From an uncultured Sphingomonadaceae bacterium (GTDB taxonomy: Bacteria > Pseudomonadota > Alphaproteobacteria > Sphingomonadales > Sphingomonadaceae), in the NCBI GenBank assembly GCA_913060895.1, contig CAJXSN010000008.1, positions 62,001 through 126,000 of the forward strand: a stretch of 64,000 nucleotides of DNA. The letters are read 5' to 3'. The translations under genes and the position numbers were made by a program. The notes under the pieces were generated by a model. That model saw nothing but the letters and a program-made list of their open reading frames with translations, made no database searches and had not been told where the DNA came from. Of the stretch, positions 9,390-18,021 are shown piece by piece. How positions within the stretch are numbered: the first letter of the stretch is position 1; each line of letters begins with the position of its first letter.

Positions 9390-10860
9390 GGCAAGTCCCT
9401 ACGATGATAAAGATGAAAACGCACTCGTAGCGAAGGGCCGCAGCGGCGACAACGCCGAGCCTGTGGGCGTCTCCGAGCTTTCCGCCATGCTTAAACGCAC
9501 GGTGGAGGACCGGTTCGGCTTCGTTCGGCTTCGCGGGGAATTATCGGGCGTAAAACGCGCGGCATCCGGGCACATGTACCTCGCGCTGAAAGACGACAAA
9601 GCGGTAATCGACGGGGTGATGTGGAAAGGCAATGCGGGCCGTATTCCCTTCCATCCGGAAGACGGGCTGGAAGTAGTCGCGAGCGGGAAGCTGACAACCT
9701 ATCCGGGCCGCTCCAAATATCAGATCGTGATCGATCGGATGGAGCTGGCGGGCGAGGGCGCACTGCTGGCTTTGCTGGAAAAAACGCGTTTACGGCTGGA
9801 GGCGGAGGGGTTGTTTGCTGCAGGCCGTAAACGCGCGCTGCCGTATCTTCCACGCACCATAGGTGTGGTGACATCGCCGACGGGTGCAGTGATTCGCGAC
9901 ATCCTCCACCGATTGGCCGACCGGTTCCCGACCCATGTGATCGTGTGGCCGGTGTTGGTGCAGGGCCCCGGTGCAGCGGATCAGGTGACGGCGGCAATTC
10001 GCGGTTTTGGCGCTATTGAGCCGGGCGGCGCAATAGCGCGGCCCGACCTACTGATCGTGGCGCGCGGGGGTGGTTCGATCGAGGATTTGTGGAGCTTCAA
10101 CGAAGAAAGCGTGGTGCGGGCTATCGCTGAATCACCGATCCCGGTGATCAGCGCAGTGGGACACGAAACCGATACGACACTGGCCGACTACGCCGCCGAT
10201 CAGCGTGCGCCCACGCCTACCGCAGCGGCGGAGATAGCGGTGCCGGTACGGGCCGATCTGGCGGCGGCTCTGGCCGATTTCGGAGCGCGGCAGCAGCGCA
10301 GCATCCTGCGCCCTGTGGCATTGGGGCGGGAACGGCTGGAGGCGCGGGTGCAGCGAATGCCTTCGCTCGATGTGTTGCTGCAACCGCAGGCACAGAAGCT
10401 CGACGATATGACCGAGCGCTTACGGCGCGGGCTGGATAGCCAAGCCAGAGCCGGGCGTGAACGGCTGGGCAAGGCGCAGCTGACACCTTCCATGCTGACC
10501 CGCACGCACCGTGATGCCGTGCGCAATCTGGCGGCTGTCAGGCTGACGCCCGTCCTCGCCCGTCAAAAACTGGCCCGCCAGCAAGAGCGGCTCGATGCAA
10601 TGGCCCGTCTGCACATTTCGCTCGACCCGCGCGCTCCGCTGGAACGCGGCTATGCGCTGGTGCATGATGGCGCGGGCAATCTGATGCGGCGCAAGGATCA
10701 GGCCAAGGCTGCCGATGCGCTCTCAATTCAGTTTACAGACGGGGTATTGGAGGTAGGCACAGGCCAAACTTCACTCACCGCGCCGCCAGCCGCGCGCAAG
10801 CCGGCCCGCCGTGCGAAGCCGGTGGAAGGAAACGAAGCGCAGCAGGGTTTGTTTGATTGA
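9388..10860 (+). CDS. xseA: XseA, exodeoxyribonuclease VII large subunit
   Basis: The protein is 490 residues from the ATG at 9388. The N-terminal OB-fold domain ([19 protein letters not shown]) is followed by the catalytic domain with [29 protein letters not shown] and SAVGHETD, then a long charged coiled coil. It degrades single-stranded DNA together with XseB, which is not encoded here. An earlier in-frame start would run inside purD; the chosen start gives the usual acidic N-terminal extension of the group. Start-to-start overlap with purD is 2 bases. Confidence 0.95.
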   Translation: MASPYDDKDENALVAKGRSGDNAEPVGVSELSAMLKRTVEDRFGFVRLRGELSGVKRAASGHMYLALKDDKAVIDGVMWKGNAGRIPFHPEDGLEVVASGKLTTYPGRSKYQIVIDRMELAGEGALLALLEKTRLRLEAEGLFAAGRKRALPYLPRTIGVVTSPTGAVIRDILHRLADRFPTHVIVWPVLVQGPGAADQVTAAIRGFGAIEPGGAIARPDLLIVARGGGSIEDLWSFNEESVVRAIAESPIPVISAVGHETDTTLADYAADQRAPTPTAAAEIAVPVRADLAAALADFGARQQRSILRPVALGRERLEARVQRMPSLDVLLQPQAQKLDDMTERLRRGLDSQARAGRERLGKAQLTPSMLTRTHRDAVRNLAAVRLTPVLARQKLARQQERLDAMARLHISLDPRAPLERGYALVHDGAGNLMRRKDQAKAADALSIQFTDGVLEVGTGQTSLTAPPAARKPARRAKPVEGNEAQQGLFD

Positions 10861-10893
10861 GCGCGCCCTGAAATAAGTGCTAAAGGTATCTCC

Positions 10894-11097
10894 ATGTTGA
10901 TGTCCTCAGGCGACCAGCTCGCTACACTTCGTTACGAATCTAGTTCTTTCCGGGTCATGAAGGCTGGGCGCCATGTCGCCTGTGCTGTGTCGGGAGAACT
11001 GATTGCCTTGGAAGATTTGCGCTATTGGAGTGCGGAGCATCAGGAAGCTTACGCCAACGCCGAGTTCGCCACCCAGCGTCTGCTGAGGGGTGCATGA
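10894..11097 (+). CDS. DUF2093 domain protein
   Basis: This 67-residue protein belongs to the small alphaproteobacterial DUF2093 family, recognised from the sequence around residues 12-55 (LRYESSSFRVMKAG, then VSGELIALEDLRYWSAEHQE). The function is unknown. It follows xseA by 33 bases and its stop codon overlaps the start of the M23 peptidase gene (ATGA), so it may be translated with it. Confidence 0.85.
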   Translation: MLMSSGDQLATLRYESSSFRVMKAGRHVACAVSGELIALEDLRYWSAEHQEAYANAEFATQRLLRGA

Positions 11098-12029
11098 TGC
11101 GTCTTGCCATAATCGCATCGGCCAGCTTGCTGGTTATTGGATGCAGCATGGCGACGGGCGAGGGCGATCTGGGTGAGCGGACCGAGACGGTCCAGCCGAT
11201 TGTGCAGTCTGCACCACCTCCCGCACCGGCCCCAACTCCTGCACCGGCATCCACTCTTAAACCGTTACAGGGCCCATCGACCTTCGTGTTCGATGGAGAA
11301 CTGACGCAGGGCGGCTGGGTGCGGGGCCAAGCACCCGGCGGCACACGCACGGCCATGCTGGAAGAAACCGAGCTGGTGCTGGACGAGGAAGGCCGGTTTT
11401 TCGCTGCTTTCGACCGCGATGCGGCAGCAACGACGGAATTGGCGGCTACTCTTGCAAATGGGCGCAGGATCGTCAGTCCGCTCAATATCAGTTCGCGCGA
11501 CTGGCAGATAGAGCGTGTCAATGTTGCCAAGCGCGGCGGTGGTACCAGCGAAGCATGGTGGGCCAAGCGCGAGCCGGAATGGAATGCGATCCAGGCGGCA
11601 CGAAAGAAGAAAACCGCAGCGACAGGCTGGAGCCAGAATTTCATCTGGCCGGTTACTGGACGTATCTCAGGCCGGTTCGGCCGGCAGCGGATCTATCGCG
11701 GGGAGCCGGGCAGTTATCATTCAGGCATAGACATCGCGCCCGGCAACGGCGTGCCCTTTGTCGCTCCGGCAGATGGAGTGGTGGTGCTGGCCCGCAACGG
11801 GTTCAGCCTTGAAGGGAACCTGATCATCATCGATCACGGGGCGGGCCTCAACAGCGCTTTTCTCCATTCCTCGCGGATAGTTATCGAGGAAGGTCAGAGC
11901 GTAAAGCAGGGGCAGCATATCGGCAATGTCGGCAGTTCGGGCCGCGCCACCGGCCCGCATCTGCACTGGAGCCTGAAATGGCGCGATGCACGGCTGGACC
12001 CGCTGCTGTTTACCGGTCCGATGAACTGA
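11094..12029 (+). CDS. M23-family metallopeptidase, lipoprotein
   Basis: The 311-residue product has a lipoprotein signal with lipobox VIGC, a proline-rich linker (residues 40-60) and a C-terminal LytM/M23 domain. Zinc-site motifs are GSYHSGIDIA (H-x3-D) and the HLHW near the C-terminus. Proteins of this kind cleave peptidoglycan cross-links or regulate other amidases in the periplasm. The middle part resembles the N-terminal domain seen in LytM endopeptidases of sphingomonads. A GC-rich hairpin follows the gene. Confidence 0.9.
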   Translation: MMRLAIIASASLLVIGCSMATGEGDLGERTETVQPIVQSAPPPAPAPTPAPASTLKPLQGPSTFVFDGELTQGGWVRGQAPGGTRTAMLEETELVLDEEGRFFAAFDRDAAATTELAATLANGRRIVSPLNISSRDWQIERVNVAKRGGGTSEAWWAKREPEWNAIQAARKKKTAATGWSQNFIWPVTGRISGRFGRQRIYRGEPGSYHSGIDIAPGNGVPFVAPADGVVVLARNGFSLEGNLIIIDHGAGLNSAFLHSSRIVIEEGQSVKQGQHIGNVGSSGRATGPHLHWSLKWRDARLDPLLFTGPMN

Positions 12030-12039
12030 AGCGGAGGAT

Positions 12040-12074
12040 CGGCGCCGCCCGCAAGAGGCGCCGGGTGGGTTTTC
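12040..12074 (+). terminator. Probable terminator after M23 peptidase
   Basis: Inverted repeat CGGCGCC (12040-12046) and GGCGCCG (12057-12063) with a 10-base loop is followed by GGTGGGTTTTC. It lies 11 bases after the peptidase stop codon on the same strand. The T tract is short and separated from the stem, so strength is uncertain. Confidence 0.5.
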
Positions 12075-12149
12075 TGTATCTCATGACAAGTGTATCGAAC
12101 GCTGCCACTTCATTGACGTTGCACCTGTGCGGCCATCGCCTATGGCATT

Positions 12150-13160
12150 TTGGTGAATCGCAATTCTGTCAAACGACTGATCCCTCTTGCACTGGTCGCG
12201 TTGGCTCTGGCCCCCGGCACATGGGTGCGTAGCCCGCGTCCGGCCGCCATTCTGGATGCCGGTCTGGTGGCCACACGCATTCCGCTAGAACAGAAACGCG
12301 TGGGTGCGCTGGAACTGCGCGGGGCGTGGACGCTGGACAGCCGCCATTCGCTGTTCGGCGGATATTCCGGGTTGGTAGCGCTGCCGAACGGGCAATTGCT
12401 GTCCGCCAGTGACAAGGGTGCCGCGCTGCGGATCAGCCTGAAAGACGGCGAACCGGTGTCGGGCGAGATGACCTCGTTTGGCGGGCAGGATCCGCTGGAC
12501 GACAAGATCAGCCTCGATCTGGAGGCGCTGACAATCGATTCCGCCACAGCGCAGGTTTGGGCAGCCTATGAGTTTCTCAATACAATTGTTCGTTATGATG
12601 ATCCCACAGCGGGCGATATCAGCACCGATCAGGGTACAAGCGCTTCGCCGCCTAAAATGAGCGACTGGCTTTCCAATAAAGGCCCCGAAGCGTTGGTGCG
12701 ACTAAAGGGCGGGCGGTTTATCGTGCTGGCCGAGGGGACTGGCCCCTGGGACAGGCAGAACCACAACGGCCTGCTGTTCGATGGCGATCCGGTGGAAGGG
12801 CCGAGGGCGACCGGCTTCAACTTCCACGCGCCGGGCGATTACCGGCCCACCGATATGGCCGCGCTGCCCGACGGGCGTGTGCTGATCCTCGTGCGGACCT
12901 ACACGCTGGGTCTGCCGCCAACTTTCCTTGCGCGCATACTGGTGGCCGACCCGGCGGATATCGATCCCGATGGCGTCTGGTGCGGGCGGGAGATTGCCCG
13001 GTTCGAGCCGCCGTTACCGACCGACAATTTCGAAGGGCTGGCCGTGGCGGGCGACAACTTTCCCGTCACGCTATGGATGATCTCGGACGACAATACGGCG
13101 AAATTCCAGAACACGCTGCTGATGAAGATGGAGTGGGACGGGAAAATGCCGGGCGAATGA
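12150..13160 (+). CDS. Esterase-like phytase-family protein, exported
   Basis: This protein of about 336 residues starts at a TTG (12150) or, more likely, the adjacent GTG (12153). A signal peptide covers residues 1-25. The body matches the phytase-like beta-propeller family, with GYSGLVALPNGQLLSASDKGA near residues 71-91 and repeated blade-like strands, ending with TDNFEGLAV. Proteins of this family are periplasmic or secreted and their substrates are rarely known; phosphatase activity is possible but unproven. It is separate from the genes on either side. Confidence 0.8.
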   Translation: MVNRNSVKRLIPLALVALALAPGTWVRSPRPAAILDAGLVATRIPLEQKRVGALELRGAWTLDSRHSLFGGYSGLVALPNGQLLSASDKGAALRISLKDGEPVSGEMTSFGGQDPLDDKISLDLEALTIDSATAQVWAAYEFLNTIVRYDDPTAGDISTDQGTSASPPKMSDWLSNKGPEALVRLKGGRFIVLAEGTGPWDRQNHNGLLFDGDPVEGPRATGFNFHAPGDYRPTDMAALPDGRVLILVRTYTLGLPPTFLARILVADPADIDPDGVWCGREIARFEPPLPTDNFEGLAVAGDNFPVTLWMISDDNTAKFQNTLLMKMEWDGKMPGE

Positions 13161-13184
13161 GACGGCAAACTTGTGGCGCACACA

Positions 13185-13215
13185 GAAAAAGGCGCGCAGA
13201 AACTCTACGCGCCTT
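13185..13215 (-). terminator. Rho-independent terminator of rpmB
   Basis: Arms AAGGCGCG (13189-13196) and CGCGCCTT (13208-13215) form a perfect 8-base stem with an 11-base loop. Read on the minus strand the stem is followed by a run of T, the correct polarity to end rpmB transcription. It may also stop transcripts arriving from the phytase-like gene on the plus strand. Confidence 0.85.
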
Positions 13216-13263
13216 CTGAACTGATAGAAGCCGGAAGCCTTGCCGTGCGGCGTGGCAGGCGAC

Positions 13264-13554
13264 TTACGCTACTTCGGCAGCAGCCTTCTTGAGCTCACGC
13301 TTCACGCGCTGGGCGCGGGTGCTGAGCTTTTCGTTCTTGGTCTTCAGCAGCCAGTTGTCCAGCCCGCCATTGTGCTCGACCGAACGCAGACCGTGGGTCG
13401 AAACGCGGAACTTGAAACCACGCTCCAGCTTTTCGCTCAGCAGCGTAACGTTCTGCAGGTTGGGCAGAAACACCCGCTTGGTGCGGTTGTTCGCGTGGCT
13501 GACATTGTTGCCGGTCAGACGACCTTTGCCGGTCAGTTCGCAGATGCGCGCCAT
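13264..13554 (-). CDS. rpmB: 50S ribosomal protein L28
   Basis: This 96-residue basic protein starts [21 protein letters not shown], a typical L28 N-terminus, and contains [13 protein letters not shown] and the [15 protein letters not shown] segment usual in alphaproteobacteria. The ATG at 13554 is chosen over upstream in-frame codons because it gives the family N-terminus. A strong hairpin terminator lies 48 bases after the stop. It lacks the paired zinc cysteines of C+ L28 proteins. Confidence 0.97.
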   Translation of the reverse strand: MARICELTGKGRLTGNNVSHANNRTKRVFLPNLQNVTLLSEKLERGFKFRVSTHGLRSVEHNGGLDNWLLKTKNEKLSTRAQRVKRELKKAAAEVA

Positions 13555-13694
13555 GATAAAGTCTCTTTGCAAAATTGGTAAGCGGCCCGTTCGGTTGGAC
13601 GAGAAGGCCGGGAAAGGCGCGCGATTAGCTTGGCATTGCCGAATCGTCAACCGATTGCTTGCGTATCCGGTATTGGCGCGGCTAGCGCGTGCCC

Positions 13695-14156
13695 ATGACT
13701 AAATGGCCCATTCCGCCCGCAATGCAAGCGGCCTTGGCGCAAGCGCGGCTGGCGGCAGAGGCTGGCGAAGTGCCGGTGGGCGCGGTGGTGGTGCAGGATG
13801 GCAATGTAATTGCACGGGCGCACAACGCACCCCGCACGCTCAACGATCCCACCGCCCACGCCGAACTCCTCGCGATTCGCCGCGCGGCGCAGGCGCTGGG
13901 GCAGGAACGGCTGGAGGGCTGCGACCTGTATGTAACGCTGGAGCCTTGCGCGATGTGCGCCGGAGCCATCGCCCATGCTCGCATCGCGCGGCTGTACTAC
14001 GCCGCGAGCGATCCCAAAGGCGGGGGGGTGGAGCATGGAGCGCGGGTGTTCGAGCAAGCCCAGACGCACTACGCACCGGAAGTGTATTCGGGCATGGGTG
14101 AGGGGGAAGCGGCTGAGTTGCTAAGAAGCTTTTTCGGGCTGCGCCGGAGCAACTAG
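13695..14156 (+). CDS. tadA: TadA, tRNA-specific adenosine deaminase
   Basis: TadA converts A34 to inosine in tRNA-Arg(ACG). The zinc and catalytic motif is HAE (H55, E57) with PCAMC (C85, C88). At 153 residues it has family length. The ATG at 13695 is used; a GTG two codons upstream would also fit. Its last 36 bases overlap the end of a convergent lipoprotein gene. Confidence 0.95.
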   Translation: MTKWPIPPAMQAALAQARLAAEAGEVPVGAVVVQDGNVIARAHNAPRTLNDPTAHAELLAIRRAAQALGQERLEGCDLYVTLEPCAMCAGAIAHARIARLYYAASDPKGGGVEHGARVFEQAQTHYAPEVYSGMGEGEAAELLRSFFGLRRSN

Positions 14157-14507
14157 GCTACCAATCGAAAAGTCATCAGAAATTTCAACACAATAATACT
14201 CGCCAGCTATCACCGTAAGGCTAGGATCGCTCTTGTAGGGTAGAATAGTTTCTTCACACGCGTTTTGATTGTTGGGCAGGCCATGAAAGGTAGCGAGCCA
14301 GTCAGGGCCAGCCACGCCAAATTTCACAAGCGCGAATGCGCGAGAATAATCTGGCGGCTTCTGCTTGAATGCTCCCTCAAGGCTAAGCAGATATTCTCCA
14401 TAAGTGAGGCTTTCTGAGGCGCTATTTTGCGACTTCAGCCCGGTTGTTTCATTTTCTGAACAAGCAGCCAATGAAGCCACGGTAAGGATCAGGGCTATTG
14501 TTCGCAT
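14121..14507 (-). CDS. Small putative lipoprotein
   Basis: This 128-residue protein has a lipoprotein signal with lipobox LAAC (Cys16). The mature part carries a motif-free domain with GEYLLSLEGAFKQKPPDYSRAFALVKFG and two cysteines that may pair. Its codons are more AT-rich than those of neighbouring genes, and its 3' end runs 36 bases into tadA on the other strand, so it could be a recent arrival. No function is recognised. Confidence 0.6.
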   Translation of the reverse strand: MRTIALILTVASLAACSENETTGLKSQNSASESLTYGEYLLSLEGAFKQKPPDYSRAFALVKFGVAGPDWLATFHGLPNNQNACEETILPYKSDPSLTVIAGEYYCVEISDDFSIGSLVAPAQPEKAS

Positions 14508-14557
14508 CTAATTTCCTCGTGGTGCCTTCCGACAAGCCATGCGGGTTTGACTAATCA

Positions 14558-15361
14558 TCACATTCCTCGCCAAATCTTCGCCTTCACGCCGTCTCTTGGA
14601 CCAAACGTCCGGCTTCGGCATTCCTTCGGGCGGAAGCGCTTATTGTAGCAGAGGCGCAGTTCTTCCAGCCAGCCGCGGCGGTTGAGTTTGACGCCGACCA
14701 TCTGCGGCTCCCAGCCCTTGTTCGCGCTGGCGAAGGCTTCGCGGATGCGGCCCACGGTTAAGTCATCCTCGCGCGAAATTCGGTCGAAATCGGGCCAGCG
14801 ATAGCTGTTCCACAGGATGTTGGTGACTTTGAAATAGGTCGCGGGCTTTCGCGTCATGCAGCTGCCGTGTTTGGCCCATTGCCGCGCGGCGAGGCTGGCG
14901 GACGGCATCATGCAAAAATTGCGCTTTACCGTGGCGGGGGCGGGCCGCTGCGCCGTGGGGCAATATTGCGGCCAAGTGCTGCGCCCCTCCGGCCAGAGGC
15001 CGTGAACGATAAAGCCAAAGCGCCCATTGCGGCCCGAACACTGGCTGGCATGGCCCCCGCTGCGCTGCCGCGTGCGGCAGAACTCCGGGCTCCAGCTGAG
15101 CGCCATGGTATAACCGGTGACCGGCACTTGCCGCGTACGCGCGTCTTGTTTTGCCGTGGGCACGCTGATCCGGGCGGGCGCTTGGCACTGATAGGCTTGG
15201 GCGTTGGCAGCGACAGGAAGCCCAGCGCCGACCAACCCGGCAAGCGCAAGAAACGGTCCGCGCCCAGCGGACCGCAAGGCCGACTGGCCGCCGGCCGGTA
15301 GGCCGCCCCCTCGGAGGCATCGGCGAAGCCGGTTGGCCGCGAGAGAAAACAAGCTCCTCAC
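14558..15361 (-). CDS. Secreted RNase T2 family ribonuclease
   Basis: Both catalytic segments of the T2 family are present: CAS I VHGLWPEG (H120) and CAS II QWAKHGSC (H165). These enzymes cleave RNA through a 2',3'-cyclic intermediate. The N-terminus is odd: the hydrophobic core of the signal peptide starts only at residue 37, after a 36-residue arginine/glycine-rich leader encoded by a palindrome-rich block (15254-15336). The start overlaps the nadC stop (ATGA), so the two are co-translated and RNA scavenging may be linked to nucleotide or NAD supply. Confidence 0.9.
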   Translation of the reverse strand: MRSLFSLAANRLRRCLRGGGLPAGGQSALRSAGRGPFLALAGLVGAGLPVAANAQAYQCQAPARISVPTAKQDARTRQVPVTGYTMALSWSPEFCRTRQRSGGHASQCSGRNGRFGFIVHGLWPEGRSTWPQYCPTAQRPAPATVKRNFCMMPSASLAARQWAKHGSCMTRKPATYFKVTNILWNSYRWPDFDRISREDDLTVGRIREAFASANKGWEPQMVGVKLNRRGWLEELRLCYNKRFRPKECRSRTFGPRDGVKAKIWRGM

Positions 15362-16233
15362 AATACTGCGAAATCCAACCCGATATCAGCCGCAGGCGCA
15401 CTCTGGGTCAGCCGACCGACGCTCACAAAATCCACTCCAGTCGCGGCCTTGCCGTGGATCGTATCCAGATTGATCCCTCCGCTGGCTTCTGTCGGCACAC
15501 GCCCGGCCACTAGTGCTACCGCCTTGCGCAAGGCTGGCGGCTCCATATTGTCGAGCAGCAGGCGCGTGGCCCCTGCCTTCAGTGCCGGTTCGATCTGGTC
15601 GATCCGGTCGACCTCGCAGATGATGTCCACCACGCCTGCATCGCGCGCGCGGCGCACCGCTTCGCCCACATTGCCCGCGACGGCGATATGGTTGTCCTTG
15701 ATCATTGCGGCGTCCCACAGGCCCATCCGGTGATTGTTGCCGCCGCCCATGCGCACGGCATATTTTTCAAGATGACGCAGGCCGGGAATGGTCTTGCGTG
15801 TGTCAAGCAATGTGCAGTCGGGATTGCCCCCCCCTGCCTGCATAGCGGTCACATACTCGCGCACCATGGTGGCAATGCCGGTCAGGTGCTGCACGGTGTT
15901 CAGTGCGCTCCGCTCTGCCGTCAGCAGGGCGCGGGCATTGCCCTCCAGCCGCATCAGATCGGTGCCGGGGGCCACCTGAGCGCCTTCCTCTGCCAATATT
16001 TCTACGCGAACATCCGGATCTAGCGCACGGAAAAACGCCTCGGCTACAGGGAGGCCCGCAATCGAGCAGGCATCACGGCTATCCATCACGCCAGAGAAGC
16101 GCGCATCGACAGGGATCATACTTGTTGCAGTTACGTCGGTTCCGCCCCCAGGCAGGCCGATGCCTAGATCCTCGTCCAGAGTCCTCTGGACAAACGCGGA
16201 AAGGTCGAAGCCAATAATATGGAAATCAGTCAT
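15358..16233 (-). CDS. nadC: NadC, quinolinate phosphoribosyltransferase
   Basis: NadC makes nicotinate mononucleotide from quinolinate in de novo NAD synthesis. The 291-residue protein from the ATG at 16233 contains EDLGIG(L)PGGGTDVTA, the RTALLTAERSALNTVQHLTGIAT-type segment, LDTRKTIPGLR, and KDNHI, all hallmarks of the family. The start overlaps the rrf2 stop by 8 bases; longer in-frame starts would run deeper into rrf2. Neither nadA nor nadB is nearby. Confidence 0.96.
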   Translation of the reverse strand: MTDFHIIGFDLSAFVQRTLDEDLGIGLPGGGTDVTATSMIPVDARFSGVMDSRDACSIAGLPVAEAFFRALDPDVRVEILAEEGAQVAPGTDLMRLEGNARALLTAERSALNTVQHLTGIATMVREYVTAMQAGGGNPDCTLLDTRKTIPGLRHLEKYAVRMGGGNNHRMGLWDAAMIKDNHIAVAGNVGEAVRRARDAGVVDIICEVDRIDQIEPALKAGATRLLLDNMEPPALRKAVALVAGRVPTEASGGINLDTIHGKAATGVDFVSVGRLTQSAPAADIGLDFAVL

Positions 16234-16678
16234 CCTTTCCATCTTGCGAAACATGCTCTTCTTGTCGAGTCGCCAGTAGGCGTGTTGCCACGGTTCGGGA
16301 TGCGGCATCCGCAAGTGTATGCGAATCAAGGGCCGTCAAAAACGCGATTACGGCTTCGTTGAGCATCTGGGTAAGCCCGCAATTTGGGGATAATACACAG
16401 GTGCCACATTCAGCCGGCTGAAGGGTCGGTTCAGTAATCCGGGCAATATCGCCCAAGGTGATCGCTTCAGCGGGCTTGCCAAGCCGAAACCCCCCACTGC
16501 GCCCGCGTACCGTGGTCAGCAATCCGGCTTGTGCAAGCCTGCTCACCACTTTCATTACGTGATTTCGGGAGATCGCGTGGGCCTCCGCTACTTGCGGGAT
16601 AGAGAGCAGCATTTCAGGCTGCAATGCTGACTGCATCAGGATGCGCATCGCGTAATCAGTGTGCCGGGTCAGTCTGAT
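16226..16678 (-). CDS. Rrf2-family repressor, NsrR type
   Basis: The protein has an Rrf2 winged helix (RLTRHTDYAMRILM, then SRNHVMKVVSRLAQAG) and three cysteines in ECGTCVLSPNCGL, the position of the NO-sensing Fe-S cluster in NsrR. Homologues start MRLTRHTDYA; here that methionine position is an ATC codon at 16678, preceded by GGAG with 7-base spacing. The nearest in-frame ATG (16753) lies in the next gene's operator, and a TTG lies at 16705, so an ATC start is inferred. It is divergent from a globin gene with NsrR-like sites between, supporting nitrosative-stress control. Confidence 0.85.
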   Translation of the reverse strand: MRLTRHTDYAMRILMQSALQPEMLLSIPQVAEAHAISRNHVMKVVSRLAQAGLLTTVRGRSGGFRLGKPAEAITLGDIARITEPTLQPAECGTCVLSPNCGLTQMLNEAVIAFLTALDSHTLADAASRTVATRLLATRQEEHVSQDGKDD

Positions 16679-16696
16679 TTTACGTCTCCATAATAA

Positions 16697-16719
16697 AAGA
16701 TGCAAAAAGATTGCATATT
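16697..16719. promoter_or_regulatory. NsrR-like operator 1
   Basis: The half-sites AAGATGCA (16697-16704) and TGCATATT (16712-16719) are inverted, with exactly 7 bases between ATGCA and TGCAT, as in the enterobacterial NsrR consensus (AAGATGCATTT-N-AAATGCATCTT, known from that system). It lies 19 bases upstream of the inferred rrf2 start, so it fits autoregulation. Confidence 0.75.
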
Positions 16720-16733
16720 TAGAGTTTAGCTTA

Positions 16734-16756
16734 TAGGTGCGTTTTGTCTGCATCTT
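16734..16756. promoter_or_regulatory. NsrR-like operator 2
   Basis: One half-site is strong (TGCATCTT, 16749-16756) and the other degenerate (GTGCG, 16737-16741), again with a 7-base gap. It ends 11 bases before the globin start codon, where a bound repressor would block transcription or ribosome loading. Confidence 0.55.
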
Positions 16757-16767
16757 TAAGGGAATTC

Positions 16768-17214
16768 ATGATGGCTGCTCCACTTTCCGCTCAAACGGTC
16801 GCTACTGTTAAGGCTACTGCTCCTTCACTGCGCCAACACGGTGAAGCTATCACAACGCGTATGTACGAGCGGCTGTTCGTCAACGCGGACATAAAAGCAA
16901 TGTTCGATCAGGCTGCACAGAAATCAGGGGAGCAGCCCAAGCGGCTAGCCGCTGCGATTCTGGCTTACGCAGAAAATGTCGATAAACTTCAGGCACTCGA
17001 AGGACCAGTCCATCGTATAGCTGCACGTCACGTGGAAACAGGCGTCAAACCCGAGCATTACCCCTATGTTGCCGAGGCTTTGCTTCCGGCTATTCGCGAC
17101 GTGTTGGGTGAAGCCGCGACCGATGAAGTGTTGGAGGCATGGGGCAAGGCCTACTGGTTTCTCGCAGATATCCTGATTGGTCAAGAACGCGAAATGTACG
17201 CGGCGCCCTCATGA
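16768..17214 (+). CDS. Single-domain globin, likely NO-detoxifying
   Basis: This 148-residue haemoglobin lacks a reductase domain and resembles the globin domain of flavohaemoglobins. Key residues are the B10-type tyrosine Y33, distal Q51 and proximal H88 in ARHVETG, the pattern of bacterial NO dioxygenase globins. The second ATG (16771) is an alternative start. An AAGGGA Shine-Dalgarno is present. Divergence from an NsrR-like gene and flanking operators suggest that it is induced by nitric oxide; a separate reductase would be needed for catalysis. Confidence 0.9.
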   Translation: MMAAPLSAQTVATVKATAPSLRQHGEAITTRMYERLFVNADIKAMFDQAAQKSGEQPKRLAAAILAYAENVDKLQALEGPVHRIAARHVETGVKPEHYPYVAEALLPAIRDVLGEAATDEVLEAWGKAYWFLADILIGQEREMYAAPS

Positions 17215-17220
17215 CGCAAA

Positions 17221-18018
17221 CTAGTGTACGAACCGGGCCACCACATCCCTGTAGCTCCGGCTTACTTTCACCTCCGCCCCTGAATCCAGCACCAGAAAGC
17301 ATTCGCCGTTCGTATGCGGTTTGACCTGCCGTACCTGATCCAGATTGACGATTTTCGAACGGTGGACACGCTGAAATTTGCGCGGGTCGAGGCGGCGCTC
17401 CAGATCCTTCATGGTTTCGCGCAGCACCAGTGAATTATCGCCGGTAGAGATAATCATGTAATCGCCCGCCGCTTCGATATGTTCGATCGAGCTTACTTCC
17501 ACGCGAAAGATCTGGCCGCGATCTTTTACGTTGATCAGTTTTTCGAACCGGTCGGCGCTTTCGCCTTCGTCGCTTTCCATGTCGTGTGCAGCATCGGGCG
17601 CGACTTCGGCCAGAACGGTTTTAAGTTTCTCCGCTTCCTCGCTGCTCCTCTTCTCTGTCAGGCGTACGCGCACACGCTCCAGAGTGTCTGCCAGCTTGTC
17701 CTCGTCCACCGGCTTCATCAGATAATTGACGGCATTGGCTTCGAACGCGCGTATCGCGTGTTCCTGATAGGCGGTGACGAAAACGAACAGCGGGGGTTCG
17801 ATTTCCATCACGCCTTTCACTACAGAAAATCCGTCGAAACCGGGCATCTGAATGTCGAGGAAGACAAGGTCGGGCTTATCCGTTTTGATCGCACGGATTG
17901 CTTCGCGCCCGTTGGCGCAGGTACCGATAATTTCTACATCGTCGAATTTCTGGAGCCGCAGTTGCAGCCCCTGAATGGCGAGCTTCTCATCGTCGACGAG
18001 GATGGTACGTATGGCCAT
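17221..18018 (-). CDS. LytTR-type response regulator
   Basis: The 265-residue protein has a receiver domain (residues 1-120; acidic DDE near residue 10, phospho-acceptor in LVFLDIQMP, Lys in the VNYLMKPVD segment) and a LytTR DNA-binding domain in the last 100 residues, with KFQRVHRSKIVNLDQV. Such regulators bind direct repeats upstream of their targets. It follows its histidine kinase by 3 bases. Its stop is 6 bases after that of the convergent globin gene. Targets are not identified in the window. Confidence 0.95.
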   Translation of the reverse strand: MAIRTILVDDEKLAIQGLQLRLQKFDDVEIIGTCANGREAIRAIKTDKPDLVFLDIQMPGFDGFSVVKGVMEIEPPLFVFVTAYQEHAIRAFEANAVNYLMKPVDEDKLADTLERVRVRLTEKRSSEEAEKLKTVLAEVAPDAAHDMESDEGESADRFEKLINVKDRGQIFRVEVSSIEHIEAAGDYMIISTGDNSLVLRETMKDLERRLDPRKFQRVHRSKIVNLDQVRQVKPHTNGECFLVLDSGAEVKVSRSYRDVVARFVH

Positions 18019-18021
18019 GAA

